From Streptococcus macacae NCTC 11558 (GTDB taxonomy: Bacteria; Bacillota; Bacilli; Lactobacillales; Streptococcaceae): a DNA stretch of 64,000 nt. The stretch covers positions 1,736,001 to 1,800,000 of the forward strand of contig NZ_AEUW02000001.1 of the NCBI RefSeq assembly GCF_000187995.2. Direction: 5' to 3'. A model generated the notes under the pieces. The model ran no database searches. It saw only the letters and a list, made by a program, of their open reading frames with translations, and was not told the DNA's origin. A program made the position numbers and the translations under genes. Below are positions 40,080 to 53,591 of the stretch, one piece after another (positions within the stretch are counted from its first letter, which is position 1; each line of letters begins with the position of its first letter).

Positions 40080-40802
40080 ATGAAAATGAAACAAATCAGT
40101 GAGACAACACTAAAAATCACTATCAGTATGGAAGATTTAGAAGAAAGAGGAATGGAATTAAAAGATTTTTTAGTTCCGCAAGAAAAAACAGAAGAATTTT
40201 TCTATGCTGTTATGGATGAATTGGAGCTGCCGGAGAATTTTAAAGACAGCGGTATGCTGAGCTTTAGGGTGACACCAAGAAATGATAGAATTGATGTTTT
40301 TGTGACGAAATCAGAGATCAATAAAAACCTCAATCTCGAAGATTTATCAGATTTTGAGGATATTTCAAAAATGTCACCGGAAGATTTTTTTAAAACTTTA
40401 GAAGAGACGATGCGTGAAAAAGGGGATGCAGAAGCGCTTGACAGGCTGGCGGAAGCTGAAAAGCAAGATGAAGAGAGTGCTGACAAGGAGCAGCCTGAAG
40501 AAAGAGAAAATTTGGATTATATCCATTTTGTTCTTGATTTTCCTAATGTCCAATCAGCAGTAAATTTTGCCAAAACAGTAGATTATGAGGTAGAAGCTTC
40601 TGAGTTTTTTAAGTCGCAAGATGCTTATCATATGACTATTTTGTTGAATCTTGAAAATAAACCTGATTATTATGCCGATTTAATCTTTGCAAAGATGCTG
40701 GAACATGCTGATAAGGGAACAAAGACACGTGCCTATCTCTTAGAGCATGGCGTTCAAATCATGGTGTCAGATGCCTTAAAAGAATTACAAATGATTGGAT
40801 GA
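40080..40802 (+). CDS. mecA: Adaptor protein MecA
   Basis: 240 aa from ATG 40080, preceded by GAGGT. MecA features: N-terminal [23 protein letters not shown], an acidic linker (EEREN), and a C-terminal [17 protein letters not shown] / AYHMTILLN domain that binds ClpC. It targets the competence sigma factor ComX for ClpCP degradation in streptococci. comX is present at 60268, so both ends of this control circuit are in the window. Eight bases separate it from rgpG. Confidence 0.95.
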   Translation: MKMKQISETTLKITISMEDLEERGMELKDFLVPQEKTEEFFYAVMDELELPENFKDSGMLSFRVTPRNDRIDVFVTKSEINKNLNLEDLSDFEDISKMSPEDFFKTLEETMREKGDAEALDRLAEAEKQDEESADKEQPEERENLDYIHFVLDFPNVQSAVNFAKTVDYEVEASEFFKSQDAYHMTILLNLENKPDYYADLIFAKMLEHADKGTKTRAYLLEHGVQIMVSDALKELQMIG

Positions 40803-40810
40803 GGTAAATA

Positions 40811-41968
40811 ATGCCGCTTACGCTGAAATACGTTCTTGTACTCATTGCAACTTTTTTGCTGTCTCTTGTTTTAACGCCTTTAGTAAGATTTTTATCTTTT
40901 AGAATCGGTGCAGTGGATAAGCCTAATGCTAGAAGAATAAATAAAGTTCCTATGCCAAGTGCAGGGGGCTTGGCCATTGTCATTTCTTTTACCCTGTCCA
41001 CCTTAGTTTTTATGCCTATGATTCTAAAGACCCATATTTGGGGGCAATCTTACTTTGACTATATTTTACCTGTTGTTTTAGGATCCTTAGTTATTGCTGT
41101 TACAGGGTTTATTGATGATATTTATGAGCTGTCTGCTAGATTAAAACTATTAGGTATTTTAATAGGAGCTGTCCTAATTTGGTTTTTGACAGATTTTCGG
41201 TTTGATAGTTTTAAAATTCCCTTTGGCGGGCCTATGCTTCATTTTGATCCATGGCTTAGCTTTCTCTTAACAATTTTATGGGTTGTCGCTATTACTAATG
41301 CGGTGAATCTTATTGATGGTTTAGATGGTCTTGTCAGTGGTGTTTCCATCATTAGTCTGACAACAATGGGCTTGATTTCTTATTTTTTCCTATTTGGGAC
41401 AGATATTTTTTTGACGATGACCATTTTTGTTCTGATATTTGCTATCGCCGGTTTCTTTCCTTACAATTATCATCCTGCAATTATTTATTTAGGGGATACA
41501 GGTGCTTTATTTATAGGTTTTTTAATAGCAGTTTTATCACTGCAGGGGTTAAAAAATGCTACTGCTGTAGCAGTGGTAACACCTATCATTGTTTTAGGTG
41601 TTCCAATCGTTGATACAGCTGTTGCTATTATTAGACGGACCTTGTCGGGTAAAAAATTCTATGAACCTGATAATATGCATTTGCACCATAGGCTTCTTGC
41701 ACTTGGCTTTACACATAGAGGAGCTGTATTGGTTGTTTATGGCATTGCGATGTTTTTCTCCTTAGTTTCTTTATTGTTGAATGTATCTAGTCGTTTGGGA
41801 GGTATTTTACTGATGGCTGGTGTTGCTTTTGCCTTAGAAATTTTTATTGAAAGTTTAGAAATTTGGGGACCAAAAAGGACACCGCTTTTTAAGCTCCTAG
41901 CCTTTATTGGCAACAGTGATTACCGTCAGGAAGTAATCACTAAGTATCGTAAAAAGAATAAAAAATAA
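40811..41968 (+). CDS. rgpG: Undecaprenyl-phosphate GlcNAc-1-phosphate transferase (RgpG-like)
   Basis: 385 aa, polytopic, MraY/WecA superfamily. Motifs: FIDDIYEL, NAVNLIDGLDGL with catalytic Asp, YLGDTGALFIGF and HLHHRLLALG. In mutans streptococci the homologue next to mecA, RgpG, starts synthesis of the rhamnose-glucose wall polysaccharide. A terminator follows. Confidence 0.9.
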   Translation: MPLTLKYVLVLIATFLLSLVLTPLVRFLSFRIGAVDKPNARRINKVPMPSAGGLAIVISFTLSTLVFMPMILKTHIWGQSYFDYILPVVLGSLVIAVTGFIDDIYELSARLKLLGILIGAVLIWFLTDFRFDSFKIPFGGPMLHFDPWLSFLLTILWVVAITNAVNLIDGLDGLVSGVSIISLTTMGLISYFFLFGTDIFLTMTIFVLIFAIAGFFPYNYHPAIIYLGDTGALFIGFLIAVLSLQGLKNATAVAVVTPIIVLGVPIVDTAVAIIRRTLSGKKFYEPDNMHLHHRLLALGFTHRGAVLVVYGIAMFFSLVSLLLNVSSRLGGILLMAGVAFALEIFIESLEIWGPKRTPLFKLLAFIGNSDYRQEVITKYRKKNKK

Positions 41969-41984
41969 TATTTAAAACAAGAAG

Positions 41985-42006
41985 AAAGTCCATTTGGACT
42001 TTTTTT
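41985..42006 (+). terminator. rgpG terminator
   Basis: AAAGTCC, loop attt, GGACTTT, then TTTT; it overlaps the region of the sufC promoter. Confidence 0.85.
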
Positions 42007-42014
42007 GTTATAAT
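42006..42014 (+). promoter_or_regulatory. suf operon promoter (extended -10)
   Basis: TGT-TATAAT (42006-42014), 30 bases before the sufC ATG. No good -35 was found; the extended -10 may compensate. Confidence 0.55.
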
Positions 42015-42043
42015 GATTATTAACAAGAGGAAAGGAGAGTACA

Positions 42044-42814
42044 ATGTCTGTACTAGAAATAAAAGACCTTCATGTTTCTATTGAAGATAAAGAAATTTTA
42101 AAGGGTGTTAACCTCACCTTGAAAACGGGAGAAATTGCAGCCATTATGGGACCAAATGGAACTGGGAAATCTACTCTATCAGCAGCCATTATGGGGAACC
42201 CTATTTTTGAAGTGACTCAAGGAGAGGTTTTGTTTGATGGTGAGAATATTCTTGAAATGGAAGTTGATGAACGAGCTCGTTTGGGATTGTTTCTTGCCAT
42301 GCAGTATCCATCTGAAATTCCGGGTATTACCAATGCTGAATTTATCCGTGCAGCCATGAATGCCGGCAAAGAAGATGATGAGAAAGTGTCTGTTCGAGAC
42401 TTCATTACGAAATTAGATGACAAAATGGAGTTGCTAGGAATGAAGGAGGAAATGGCAGAACGCTATCTTAATGAAGGCTTCTCAGGCGGAGAGAAAAAGC
42501 GCAATGAAATTTTACAATTGCTGATGCTTGAACCTACTTTTGCTCTTCTTGACGAAATTGATTCAGGACTTGATATTGATGCTCTTAAAGTAGTTTCAAA
42601 GGGCGTTAACGCCATGCGCGGAGAAGGCTTTGGGGCTATGATTATTACGCACTATCAGCGTCTTTTAAATTATATTACACCAGATGTTGTGCATGTGATG
42701 ATGGAAGGACGTGTTGTCCTTTCAGGTGGACCAGAGTTAGCGGCTCGTCTTGAAAAAGAAGGCTATGCTAAGATTGCTGAAGAACTTGGTCTTGAATATA
42801 ATGAAGAAGTCTGA
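42044..42814 (+). CDS. sufC: Fe-S cluster assembly ATPase SufC
   Basis: 256 aa. Walker A GPNGTGKSTLSA, signature FSGGEKKRNEIL, Walker B FALLDEIDSGLD. SufC variants of the signature and D-loop are visible. It is the first of five suf genes in one operon and works with SufB and SufD as a scaffold for [Fe-S] assembly. Confidence 0.96.
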   Translation: MSVLEIKDLHVSIEDKEILKGVNLTLKTGEIAAIMGPNGTGKSTLSAAIMGNPIFEVTQGEVLFDGENILEMEVDERARLGLFLAMQYPSEIPGITNAEFIRAAMNAGKEDDEKVSVRDFITKLDDKMELLGMKEEMAERYLNEGFSGGEKKRNEILQLLMLEPTFALLDEIDSGLDIDALKVVSKGVNAMRGEGFGAMIITHYQRLLNYITPDVVHVMMEGRVVLSGGPELAARLEKEGYAKIAEELGLEYNEEV

Positions 42815-42849
42815 TTTGTAACTTCTGATAGAATTGAAAGGAGTAACAA

Positions 42850-45773
<2,924 letters not shown>

Positions 45774-45785
45774 AGAAAGGCTTTT

Positions 45786-47201
45786 ATGTCAGAAATCGAA
45801 AAAATACAACCGCAGCCTATTGACTTAGGTGATTATCAATTTGGTTTCCATGATGATGTTAAACCAATTGCCTCAACTGGTAAGGGACCAACGAAAGAGG
45901 CTGTTGAAGCAATGTCTCGCATCAAAGGTGAACCAGAATGGATGCTGGATTTTCGCCTTAAATCATTGGAAGCATTTTATAAAATGCCTATGCAGGACTG
46001 GGGTCCAGATCTATCAGGCATTGATTTTAATGATATTATTTATTACCAAAAACCAACTGATAAACCTGCTCGTTCTTGGGATGAAGTACCAGAGCAGATT
46101 AAGGAAACTTTTGAAAAATTGGGAATACCAGAAGCAGAACGTGCTTTCTTAGCCGGTGCATCGGCTCAGTATGAATCAGAAGTTGTTTATCATAATATGA
46201 AGGATGAATATGATAAACTTGGTATTATCTTTACAGATACCGATTCTGCTTTAAAAGAATACCCAGAGCTTTTCAAAAAATATTTTGCTAAATTGGTGCC
46301 GCCAACTGATAATAAATTAGCTGCCTTAAATTCAGCCTTTTGGTCAGGCGGAACTTTCATTTATGTGCCAAAAGGTGTTAAAGTGGACATTCCTTTGCAG
46401 ACCTATTTCCGTATCAATAATGAGGGGACGGGCCAGTTTGAGCGAACCCTGATTATTGTTGATGAAGGGGCCAGCGTACATTATGTGGAAGGCTGTACAG
46501 CCCCAACTTATTCAACGGCTAGTCTACATGCTGCTATTGTTGAAATTTTTGCACTTGATGGTGCTTATATGCGTTATTCAACCATTCAAAACTGGTCAGA
46601 TAATGTTTACAATTTGGTTACCAAACGAGCCAAAGCAGCAAAAGACGCAACTGTTGAGTGGATTGACGGCAATCTTGGTGCGCATACCACCATGAAATAC
46701 CCATCTGTCTATCTTGATGGTGAAGGGGCGCGCGGTACGATGTTATCTATTGCATTTGCCAATCGCGGTCAGCATCAGGATACAGGAGCTAAGATGATTC
46801 ACAATGCTCCGCGAACCAGTTCTTCTATTGTTTCCAAATCCATTGCTAAGGGTGGGGGCAAGGTAGATTATCGTGGACAAGTGTCTTTTAATAAGTCATC
46901 CCAAAAATCTGTTAGTCATATTGAATGTGATACTATTATTATGGATGATATATCAGCATCTGATACGATTCCCTTTAATGAAATTCATAATTCACAAGTC
47001 GCTTTGGAACATGAAGCTAAAGTATCTAAGATTTCAGAAGAACAGCTTTATTACCTCATGAGCCGCGGCTTAACAGAAGCAGAAGCTACAGAAATGATTG
47101 TTATGGGATTTGTTGAGCCTTTCACCAAGGAACTTCCGATGGAATATGCGGTTGAGCTTAATCGCCTGATTTCCTATGAGATGGAAGGCTCGGTTGGTTA
47201 A
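45786..47201 (+). CDS. sufB: Fe-S cluster assembly protein SufB
   Basis: 471 aa, longest SufBD member, ending [20 protein letters not shown]. Core includes [16 protein letters not shown] with a Cys and [21 protein letters not shown]-like beta-helix segments. Last gene of the sufCDSUB operon. No clear terminator was found in the 193-base gap before dacA, which runs convergently. Confidence 0.95.
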   Translation: MSEIEKIQPQPIDLGDYQFGFHDDVKPIASTGKGPTKEAVEAMSRIKGEPEWMLDFRLKSLEAFYKMPMQDWGPDLSGIDFNDIIYYQKPTDKPARSWDEVPEQIKETFEKLGIPEAERAFLAGASAQYESEVVYHNMKDEYDKLGIIFTDTDSALKEYPELFKKYFAKLVPPTDNKLAALNSAFWSGGTFIYVPKGVKVDIPLQTYFRINNEGTGQFERTLIIVDEGASVHYVEGCTAPTYSTASLHAAIVEIFALDGAYMRYSTIQNWSDNVYNLVTKRAKAAKDATVEWIDGNLGAHTTMKYPSVYLDGEGARGTMLSIAFANRGQHQDTGAKMIHNAPRTSSSIVSKSIAKGGGKVDYRGQVSFNKSSQKSVSHIECDTIIMDDISASDTIPFNEIHNSQVALEHEAKVSKISEEQLYYLMSRGLTEAEATEMIVMGFVEPFTKELPMEYAVELNRLISYEMEGSVG

Positions 47202-47394
47202 TAGAAATATATAAGTTTTAGAATGGTTTAGCAATCTTTCTAAGACTTTTTTATTTATATATCAGTATAGCAGAAAAAAAGTAAAGTTTAGCGATCAGTA
47301 AAAAGGTATCTTAACGTGAAGGCCATAAAAAATGCTAAGACATCCTCTATACATCAGTAAGCAAGTATAGTTTTTAGTCTTAGCCGTTTATCGT

Positions 47395-48636
47395 TTATAA
47401 ATTTTTATTGACATATTTAACGAAATGATTCCACAATACTTTTAAAAAGAAACTGCGCTTCACTTCTTTTTGAGCAATTAGTTTAACATGAGGTGGAGAT
47501 TCAAGATAACCTTGACCAATTGTATTTTTATCTTCTAAGGACGCTCTTGCAATAGTTTGTCCTTTTTTGACAGTTGCAGAAATTTCTTTTTGGGCAGGAA
47601 TAATTTTTAGCACATTTTGTTTATCAGATGATTTATTGCGGACAACTGAAAAATCCTTTTGAGCAACAGCAGTAACATATGCTTTTTTGCCATCAGTAAC
47701 CTTAAGCTTACTGCCCTTATAGCTTTCTCCTTTATGAATCAGAGTTGTTAATTCATAGGTTTTATTGATGTAGTTAAGCAAATCATTGGTAGCTTTAAAA
47801 CGAGCGGATTCATCATTGTTAGAATTATCTGCATTTAGGATAACAGAAATGAGGCGCATGCCGTTTTCATTTGAAGTCGCTACAAATGATGCTCCGGCTA
47901 ATTCAGTGGTTCCTGTTTTAAGTCCGTCAACTCCTTCGCGTGCATAAGGCATGTTCTGGAGCATATAGTTATATGTTTCCATTTTCGTTCCTGAGAAATC
48001 AGCACTTGTTTTTTGACTTATTTTGAGAACCTCAGGAAAATCTTGTATCAAATGTCTTGCTATGATAGCAACATCTTTGGCACTCATCATGTTTTCATCA
48101 TCGGATTTAGAACCAGGATAGATATTCTTGCCTAGAGTTTTGTTATTAAGACCAGAAGCGTTAACAAGTTTTGCATCAGTGATTCCCCATTCTTTTAACT
48201 GTTTGGTCATCATATCAACAAATTTAGGTTCTGTACCGCCGACTTTTTCAGCTAAGGCGATAGCTGCACTGTTAGCACTAGCAATCATTGCTGCTTCGAC
48301 CAAATCTTTTACAGAGTATCTTCTAGCTTCCATAGGAACATTGCTGGCATCATAATCTCTAGTTAATTGATAAGGATAGTCTGATATTTTTACTTTACTG
48401 TTCCAAGATAAGTCACCTGACTGGATCTCTTTATAAACCATATAAACAGTTAAAATTTTGGTGATAGAAGCAATGGCGGCTGAACTATTAGCATCTTTTT
48501 CATAAAGTATTTTACCAGTATTAGCTTCAACAGCAATAGCATGTTTGGCAGCGGCATTAAAAGTTTCTTCTGCTTTGACACTGCTGCTAATGAAAGAAAA
48601 TGCTATCAATAAAAGAAATAGAAACTTTTTCATCAT
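47395..48636 (-). CDS. dacA: D-alanyl-D-alanine carboxypeptidase (PBP3/DacA)
   Basis: 413 aa. Signal peptide, SxxK motif SITK (Ser57), SxN motif in AMIASANSAAIALAE, KTG motif in GLKTGTTELAG, and a C-terminal amphipathic tail (KRSFFLKVLWNHFVKYVNKN) that anchors it in the membrane. It trims the terminal D-Ala from peptidoglycan pentapeptides and sets the cross-linking level. Start at 48636 or 48633. Confidence 0.95.
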   Translation of the reverse strand: MMKKFLFLLLIAFSFISSSVKAEETFNAAAKHAIAVEANTGKILYEKDANSSAAIASITKILTVYMVYKEIQSGDLSWNSKVKISDYPYQLTRDYDASNVPMEARRYSVKDLVEAAMIASANSAAIALAEKVGGTEPKFVDMMTKQLKEWGITDAKLVNASGLNNKTLGKNIYPGSKSDDENMMSAKDVAIIARHLIQDFPEVLKISQKTSADFSGTKMETYNYMLQNMPYAREGVDGLKTGTTELAGASFVATSNENGMRLISVILNADNSNNDESARFKATNDLLNYINKTYELTTLIHKGESYKGSKLKVTDGKKAYVTAVAQKDFSVVRNKSSDKQNVLKIIPAQKEISATVKKGQTIARASLEDKNTIGQGYLESPPHVKLIAQKEVKRSFFLKVLWNHFVKYVNKNL

Positions 48637-48794
48637 AAGAAATATTATAGCATAATTTTATGGAGCTAACTTTGGTTCTTGTAAAAAGAAAAGCCGAAAG
48701 ATTTTTCTTTGTAAACTTGCTAAAAGATGTAAAATAAGATAGGATAATATTAACTATTTTCAGGCTATTTTACAATCATATAAAGGGGAACGAT

Positions 48795-50441
48795 ATGATA
48801 AACAAACAGAAAATGAGGAAATGCGTTAGCTTGGGTGGAGCTGTATTATTACTGGCTTTCATTCTATCAGCTTGTGGCCGTTTTAATATCAATTCGTCAA
48901 AGTATGAGATTAACTGGTATTTTCCAGAAGAGATTGCAACTCTTGATATCTCAAAAAGTACAGATGTTCAGTCTGGAATAGCCATTGGTAATTCACAAAG
49001 CAATCTGCTTCGTATTAATGATAAGGGAAAGCCAGTGCCTGATTTAGCCTCTAAAGTGGAAGTGTCAAAGGATGGCTTGACTTATGTCGCTACACTTCGT
49101 AAAGGGATTAAATGGTCAGATGGCAGTGCGATCACTGCTGAAGATTTTGTGTATTCATGGAAACGTATTGTTAATCCTAAAACAGCTTCTGAGTATTCCA
49201 AACTTGCAATTGAATCACATGTTAAAAATGCTAGAGCGATTAATAATGGTCAAATAAAGGATCTGAACGCTTTAGGTGTTAAAGCTCAAGGAAATAAAGT
49301 TATTTTTAATTTAGAATCACCTTCGCCGCAAATGCATTATTTTCTGGCTTTTACAAGTTTTATGCCGCAAAAAGAAACTTTTATAAATAAGATCGGTAAA
49401 AAATACGGAACCAATGCAGACAGTCAATTGTATTCTGGGCCTTATACCCTTTCAGGATGGAATGGGACAAATGGTAATTTTAAATTGAAAAAAAATAAAC
49501 ATTATTGGAACGCAGGCAAGGTTAAGACCAAAGTTATCAATATTCAAACGATTAAAAAGCCCGATACAGCAGTGCAAATGTATAAACGCGGGGATCTAGA
49601 TAGTGCTAATATTTCTAATACAGCGGCTCTTTATAAGGCTAATAAGGCTAACAAGGACGCTATTAACATTTTTAGTGCAGCTACTGCCTATATGGAATAC
49701 AATCAGACTGGCTCTAATAAAGCTTTAGCCAATAAAAAAATCCGTCAGGCTCTAAATTATGCGACGAATCGCCAAGCCTTTGTGAATACAGCAGTTCCCA
49801 CAGGTTCCAGGCCGGCAACAGGGATTGTACCATATAAATTAGCTAAAGTAGGCAACCAAGATTTATCGGATTACGTTGCACCAGGTTATGAGTATAATAT
49901 CAATAAAGCGAGACAGTTATTTAAGGAAGGTTTGAAAGAAATTAATGAGACCCACGTGACCTTGTCTATTACATCCGATGCAGACTCCCCAATCGCCAAA
50001 TCTGGTCTTGATTATATTAAGGGGTCTTGGGAAAAGTCTTTTTCAGGTCTGACTGTGGAAGAAAAGTATGTTCCTTTTAAACAGCGCCTTCAAGATTCAC
50101 AAATGCATAACTTTGATATCATGATGACCACCTGGGGCGGTGATTATCCTGAAGGTTCAACTTTTTATGCTCTTTTTACAGAGGATTCGCCGCAAAATAA
50201 TGGCCGCTTTTTAAACTCTGCCTATAATCAAGCTTATAATAAAGCAACGACAACTGATATTTTAAATCCTTTGAAAAGAGCAGATGATTATAAAACAGCC
50301 GAAAAAGCTTTGCTGGATGAAGCCAATATTAATCCGCTCTATTTTAGTGCTTCCAAAACGCTGCAAAATCCTAATATCAAAGGGTTGATTCGTAATTCTA
50401 CAGGTTTAAATGTTGACTTTACCTATGCTTATAAAAAATAA
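48795..50441 (+). CDS. oppA: Oligopeptide ABC transporter substrate-binding lipoprotein
   Basis: 548 aa. Lipobox LSAC after a hydrophobic signal (residues 12-26), family 5 solute-binding core with FVYSWKRIVNP and YNYATNRQAFVN-type segments. It captures peptides, including signalling peptides, for the OppBCDF permease. RBS AAAGGGG at 48781. A partial CodY-like site (11 of 15) upstream was rejected. Confidence 0.94.
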   Translation: MINKQKMRKCVSLGGAVLLLAFILSACGRFNINSSKYEINWYFPEEIATLDISKSTDVQSGIAIGNSQSNLLRINDKGKPVPDLASKVEVSKDGLTYVATLRKGIKWSDGSAITAEDFVYSWKRIVNPKTASEYSKLAIESHVKNARAINNGQIKDLNALGVKAQGNKVIFNLESPSPQMHYFLAFTSFMPQKETFINKIGKKYGTNADSQLYSGPYTLSGWNGTNGNFKLKKNKHYWNAGKVKTKVINIQTIKKPDTAVQMYKRGDLDSANISNTAALYKANKANKDAINIFSAATAYMEYNQTGSNKALANKKIRQALNYATNRQAFVNTAVPTGSRPATGIVPYKLAKVGNQDLSDYVAPGYEYNINKARQLFKEGLKEINETHVTLSITSDADSPIAKSGLDYIKGSWEKSFSGLTVEEKYVPFKQRLQDSQMHNFDIMMTTWGGDYPEGSTFYALFTEDSPQNNGRFLNSAYNQAYNKATTTDILNPLKRADDYKTAEKALLDEANINPLYFSASKTLQNPNIKGLIRNSTGLNVDFTYAYKK

Positions 50442-50576
50442 GCATAGAATGTTAACAAATAAAGAAGTAAAGAAGCAGAAAAAAAGCAGCATCTCAAAGA
50501 CAATTAGTTCTATACTTAAAAGCAAACTCGCCAAATCTCCCAAAAGACAATAGTAATCAAACAAAAAGGAAGGCTT

Positions 50577-51512
50577 ATGCTGAAATATCTTTTCAAACGT
50601 TTCATCATTTTATTGATAACTTTATTTATCATTGTCACGCTTACCTTTTTTCTTATGAAAGCAATGAAGGGCAGCCCCTTCAATAATCCTAAATTAAGTC
50701 TAGAAAATCTTCTTGTTTTGAAAAAACAGTATGGTTTAGATAAGCCTGAGTGGCAGCAGTATTTGCTTTATTTAAAAAATATTGTTACTGGTGATTTAGG
50801 GGTTAGTTTTCAGTATTCAAATCAATCAGTAACGACTTTGCTGCTTCAAAGATTAGGAGTTTCAATACAATTAGGTTTTCAAGCGCTTATTCTAGGTATA
50901 GGCCTTGGAATGTTGGCTGGTTCTTTTGCTGCTTTGCATCATCGTACCAAAATAGACCATCTCTTAAGTTTTGTTTCAACTCTTGCTTATTCTATCCCTT
51001 CTTTTATTATCGCTGTATTTTTATTAAATAGTTTTGGCTACAGGCTCCAGCTTTTACCAGTATCTGGCTGGGGTTCTTTTCTGCAGACGATTTTGCCAAC
51101 AATTGCTTTGGCAATCCCTCCCTTTGCTATAATAAGCCGCTTTGTCAGAGCTGAAATGCTTGAAACCTTACATTCAGATTATATTCTATTAGCACGGGCT
51201 AAAGGCTTAACGAAACATCAGATTACCAACCAGCATGTCTATCGGAATTCAATAATACCTGTATTAACCGTAATTGGTCCTATGGCAGCTAACCTGTTAA
51301 CAGGCTCTGTTTTAGTTGAAAGAATCTTTTCTATTCCTGGAATCGGAGAACAATTTGTCAATTCTATTTCATCAAACGATTACCCTGTTATCATGGGAAC
51401 AACCATTGTTTATGCTATTATATTGATGGTTATGATTTTATTAACTGATATTGCCATAAGTTTGTTTGACCCCCGAGTTCGTTTGCAGCAAGGAGCGTAT
51501 CATGGCAGATAA
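50577..51512 (+). CDS. oppB: Oligopeptide ABC transporter permease OppB
   Basis: 311 aa. N-terminus MLKYLFKRFIILLITLFIIV and EAA loop HSDYILLARAKGLTKHQI are typical of OppB/DppB. Overlaps oppC by 11 bases. Confidence 0.94.
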   Translation: MLKYLFKRFIILLITLFIIVTLTFFLMKAMKGSPFNNPKLSLENLLVLKKQYGLDKPEWQQYLLYLKNIVTGDLGVSFQYSNQSVTTLLLQRLGVSIQLGFQALILGIGLGMLAGSFAALHHRTKIDHLLSFVSTLAYSIPSFIIAVFLLNSFGYRLQLLPVSGWGSFLQTILPTIALAIPPFAIISRFVRAEMLETLHSDYILLARAKGLTKHQITNQHVYRNSIIPVLTVIGPMAANLLTGSVLVERIFSIPGIGEQFVNSISSNDYPVIMGTTIVYAIILMVMILLTDIAISLFDPRVRLQQGAYHGR

Positions 51513-52533
51513 AAATAGAAAATTTATTCTTGTTGGCAAGAAGGATATTTTAGCACCAGAAAAGATTGAAGAAAGGCCTTTATCATTTTCTAAGCAGATA
51601 TGGCAAGAGTTAAAGAAAAATAAACTCTCTATCATTGCTTTAGCTTTTCTCACCCTTCTAATAGTCTTTTCTTTGATCTCACCTTTGCTGGTAAGCCAAA
51701 AAGAAGCTAATAGCTTTAATCCTGACAAAGTATCTACTTATAGAAATTTACCACCTAATAGCGGATTAGGAATACCAGGTTGGAATGGTGTTTTTAAAAT
51801 ACCAGGTTCAAATGTAGCTTCTGATGTTTATAAGGAACAATCGGTTCCAGATAACAAAATTTATGTATTTGGGACAGACAATTTAGGACGCAGTTTAGGT
51901 AAGCGGCTTATTGTTGGTATTCGTATTTCACTTTTTGTCGCTTTGGCTGCAACTTGTCTTGATTTACTGCTGGGAGTGACTTATGGTCTCATTTCAGGCT
52001 ATATTGGAGGAGCAGTAGATACTTTTATGCAACGTATCATTGAAATTATCTCTGCAGTTCCTAATTTAATTATCGTGACAATGTTAGGGTTATTATTTGG
52101 CAAGGGGATTTTTGCGATTATTTTTTCTATTGGTTTAACCGGTTGGGTAGCTATGGCAAGACAGGTTAGAAATATGACCTTAAGCTATAAGGAAAGGGAT
52201 TCTATCTTAGCGGCTAAAGTATTGGGGGTAAGTGGTCCAAAAATTGCCTTGAGACATATTTTACCGAATATTTCAGGTGTTATCATTGTTCAGGTTATGA
52301 TGACTATACCTTCAGCAATAATGTATGAAGCTGTTTTATCAGCTATCAATTTAGGCATTAAACCACCAACTTCGTCTTTGGGAAGTCTTATTGCAGATGC
52401 TCAGGAAAATTTACAGTACTATCCCTATCAAGTTATCTTACCATCACTGATTCTTGTACTTATTTCTCTTGCTTTTATTATTTTAGGTGATGGTTTGCGT
52501 GACGCATTTGATCCAAAGTCAGATCGATACTAG
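51502..52533 (+). CDS. oppC: Oligopeptide ABC transporter permease OppC
   Basis: 343 aa from ATG 51502 (MADKNRKFILVG); an upstream in-frame start lies inside oppB. N-terminal cytoplasmic segment, then six membrane spans with the EAA loop KERDSILAAKVLGVSGPKIALRHILPN. Confidence 0.94.
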   Translation: MADKNRKFILVGKKDILAPEKIEERPLSFSKQIWQELKKNKLSIIALAFLTLLIVFSLISPLLVSQKEANSFNPDKVSTYRNLPPNSGLGIPGWNGVFKIPGSNVASDVYKEQSVPDNKIYVFGTDNLGRSLGKRLIVGIRISLFVALAATCLDLLLGVTYGLISGYIGGAVDTFMQRIIEIISAVPNLIIVTMLGLLFGKGIFAIIFSIGLTGWVAMARQVRNMTLSYKERDSILAAKVLGVSGPKIALRHILPNISGVIIVQVMMTIPSAIMYEAVLSAINLGIKPPTSSLGSLIADAQENLQYYPYQVILPSLILVLISLAFIILGDGLRDAFDPKSDRY

Positions 52534-52541
52534 GAGAAAAA

Positions 52542-53591
52542 ATGGACAAAGAAACAATCTTACAAGTCAGCAATCTTCATGTTAGTTTTCACACTCTGGA
52601 AGATACAGTTCAAATTATTCGCGGTGTTAATTTTGATTTAAAAAAAGGGGAAACGTTAGCGATTGTAGGAGAATCAGGTTCTGGAAAATCAGTTCTTGCG
52701 CAGGCATTAATGGGTTTATTAACTAAGAATTTTCAGATAAAAGGAGATATAAGCTATAAAAAATGGGCTCTTAATGACTTAAAAGAAGAAGAATGGAACA
52801 CTATTCGTGGAAAAGAGATCTCTATGGTTTTTCAAGATCCCTTGACCAGTTTAGACCCGACTATGAAAATAGGCTTACAGATTGCTGAACCCCTTATAAG
52901 ACATCAAAAAATAAAGCGAAAAGAAGCCTTGAAATACGTTCTTGAAATGATGAAAAAGGTGGGATTCGCAAATGCTGAAAAGCATATTAACGATTATCCT
53001 TACCAATGGTCTGGCGGAATGCGTCAGCGAGCTGTCCTTGCCATGGCGCTTATAACTAAGCCTGAAATTCTAATAGCTGATGAGCCTACAACAGCTCTTG
53101 ATGCCACGACTCAATTGCAGATTCTTCATTTCATCAAAGAAAAGCAAAAAAATGAAGGCTCATCAACGATTTTTATTACACATGACCTAGGTGTTGTGGC
53201 AGGCATAGCAGATCGTGTAGCCGTTATGTATGCAGGTAAGATTGTAGAGTCTGGGACAGTTGATGAAATCTTTTATAATCCTCAGCATCCTTATACATGG
53301 CAGCTTTTAGATTCTCTGCTCTCTGCCAGTGAATCCTGGGAAAAGATGAAATTTATTTCAGAAACTCCTGTGGCTTTCACACAAATCATTGAAGGAGATG
53401 CTTTTGCTCCAAGAAATATGTTCGCTCTTGATATTGATTTTGAAGAAGCTCCCCCGCTGTTTCAAGTGAGTCAAACACATTATGCAGCAACATGGTTGCT
53501 TGACAGCCGCGCTCCTAAAGTTGTACCGCCAGAAAGTATCTTGAGACGTTGGGAAAAATGGGCGCTATTAAAGGAAAGGCGAAGAAAATGA
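52542..53591 (+). CDS. oppD: Oligopeptide ABC transporter ATPase OppD
   Basis: 349 aa. Walker A GESGSGKSVLAQ, signature WSGGMRQRAVLAMA, Walker B ILIADEPTTALD, and the C-terminal OppD extension (PQHPYTWQLLDSL, LDIDFEEAPPLF). Confidence 0.95.
   Translation: MDKETILQVSNLHVSFHTLEDTVQIIRGVNFDLKKGETLAIVGESGSGKSVLAQALMGLLTKNFQIKGDISYKKWALNDLKEEEWNTIRGKEISMVFQDPLTSLDPTMKIGLQIAEPLIRHQKIKRKEALKYVLEMMKKVGFANAEKHINDYPYQWSGGMRQRAVLAMALITKPEILIADEPTTALDATTQLQILHFIKEKQKNEGSSTIFITHDLGVVAGIADRVAVMYAGKIVESGTVDEIFYNPQHPYTWQLLDSLLSASESWEKMKFISETPVAFTQIIEGDAFAPRNMFALDIDFEEAPPLFQVSQTHYAATWLLDSRAPKVVPPESILRRWEKWALLKERRRK

Noticed and set aside
48740-48775. Possible CodY box before oppA (TATTTTCAGGCTATT)
   Set aside because: Only about 11 of 15 positions match; too weak without other support.
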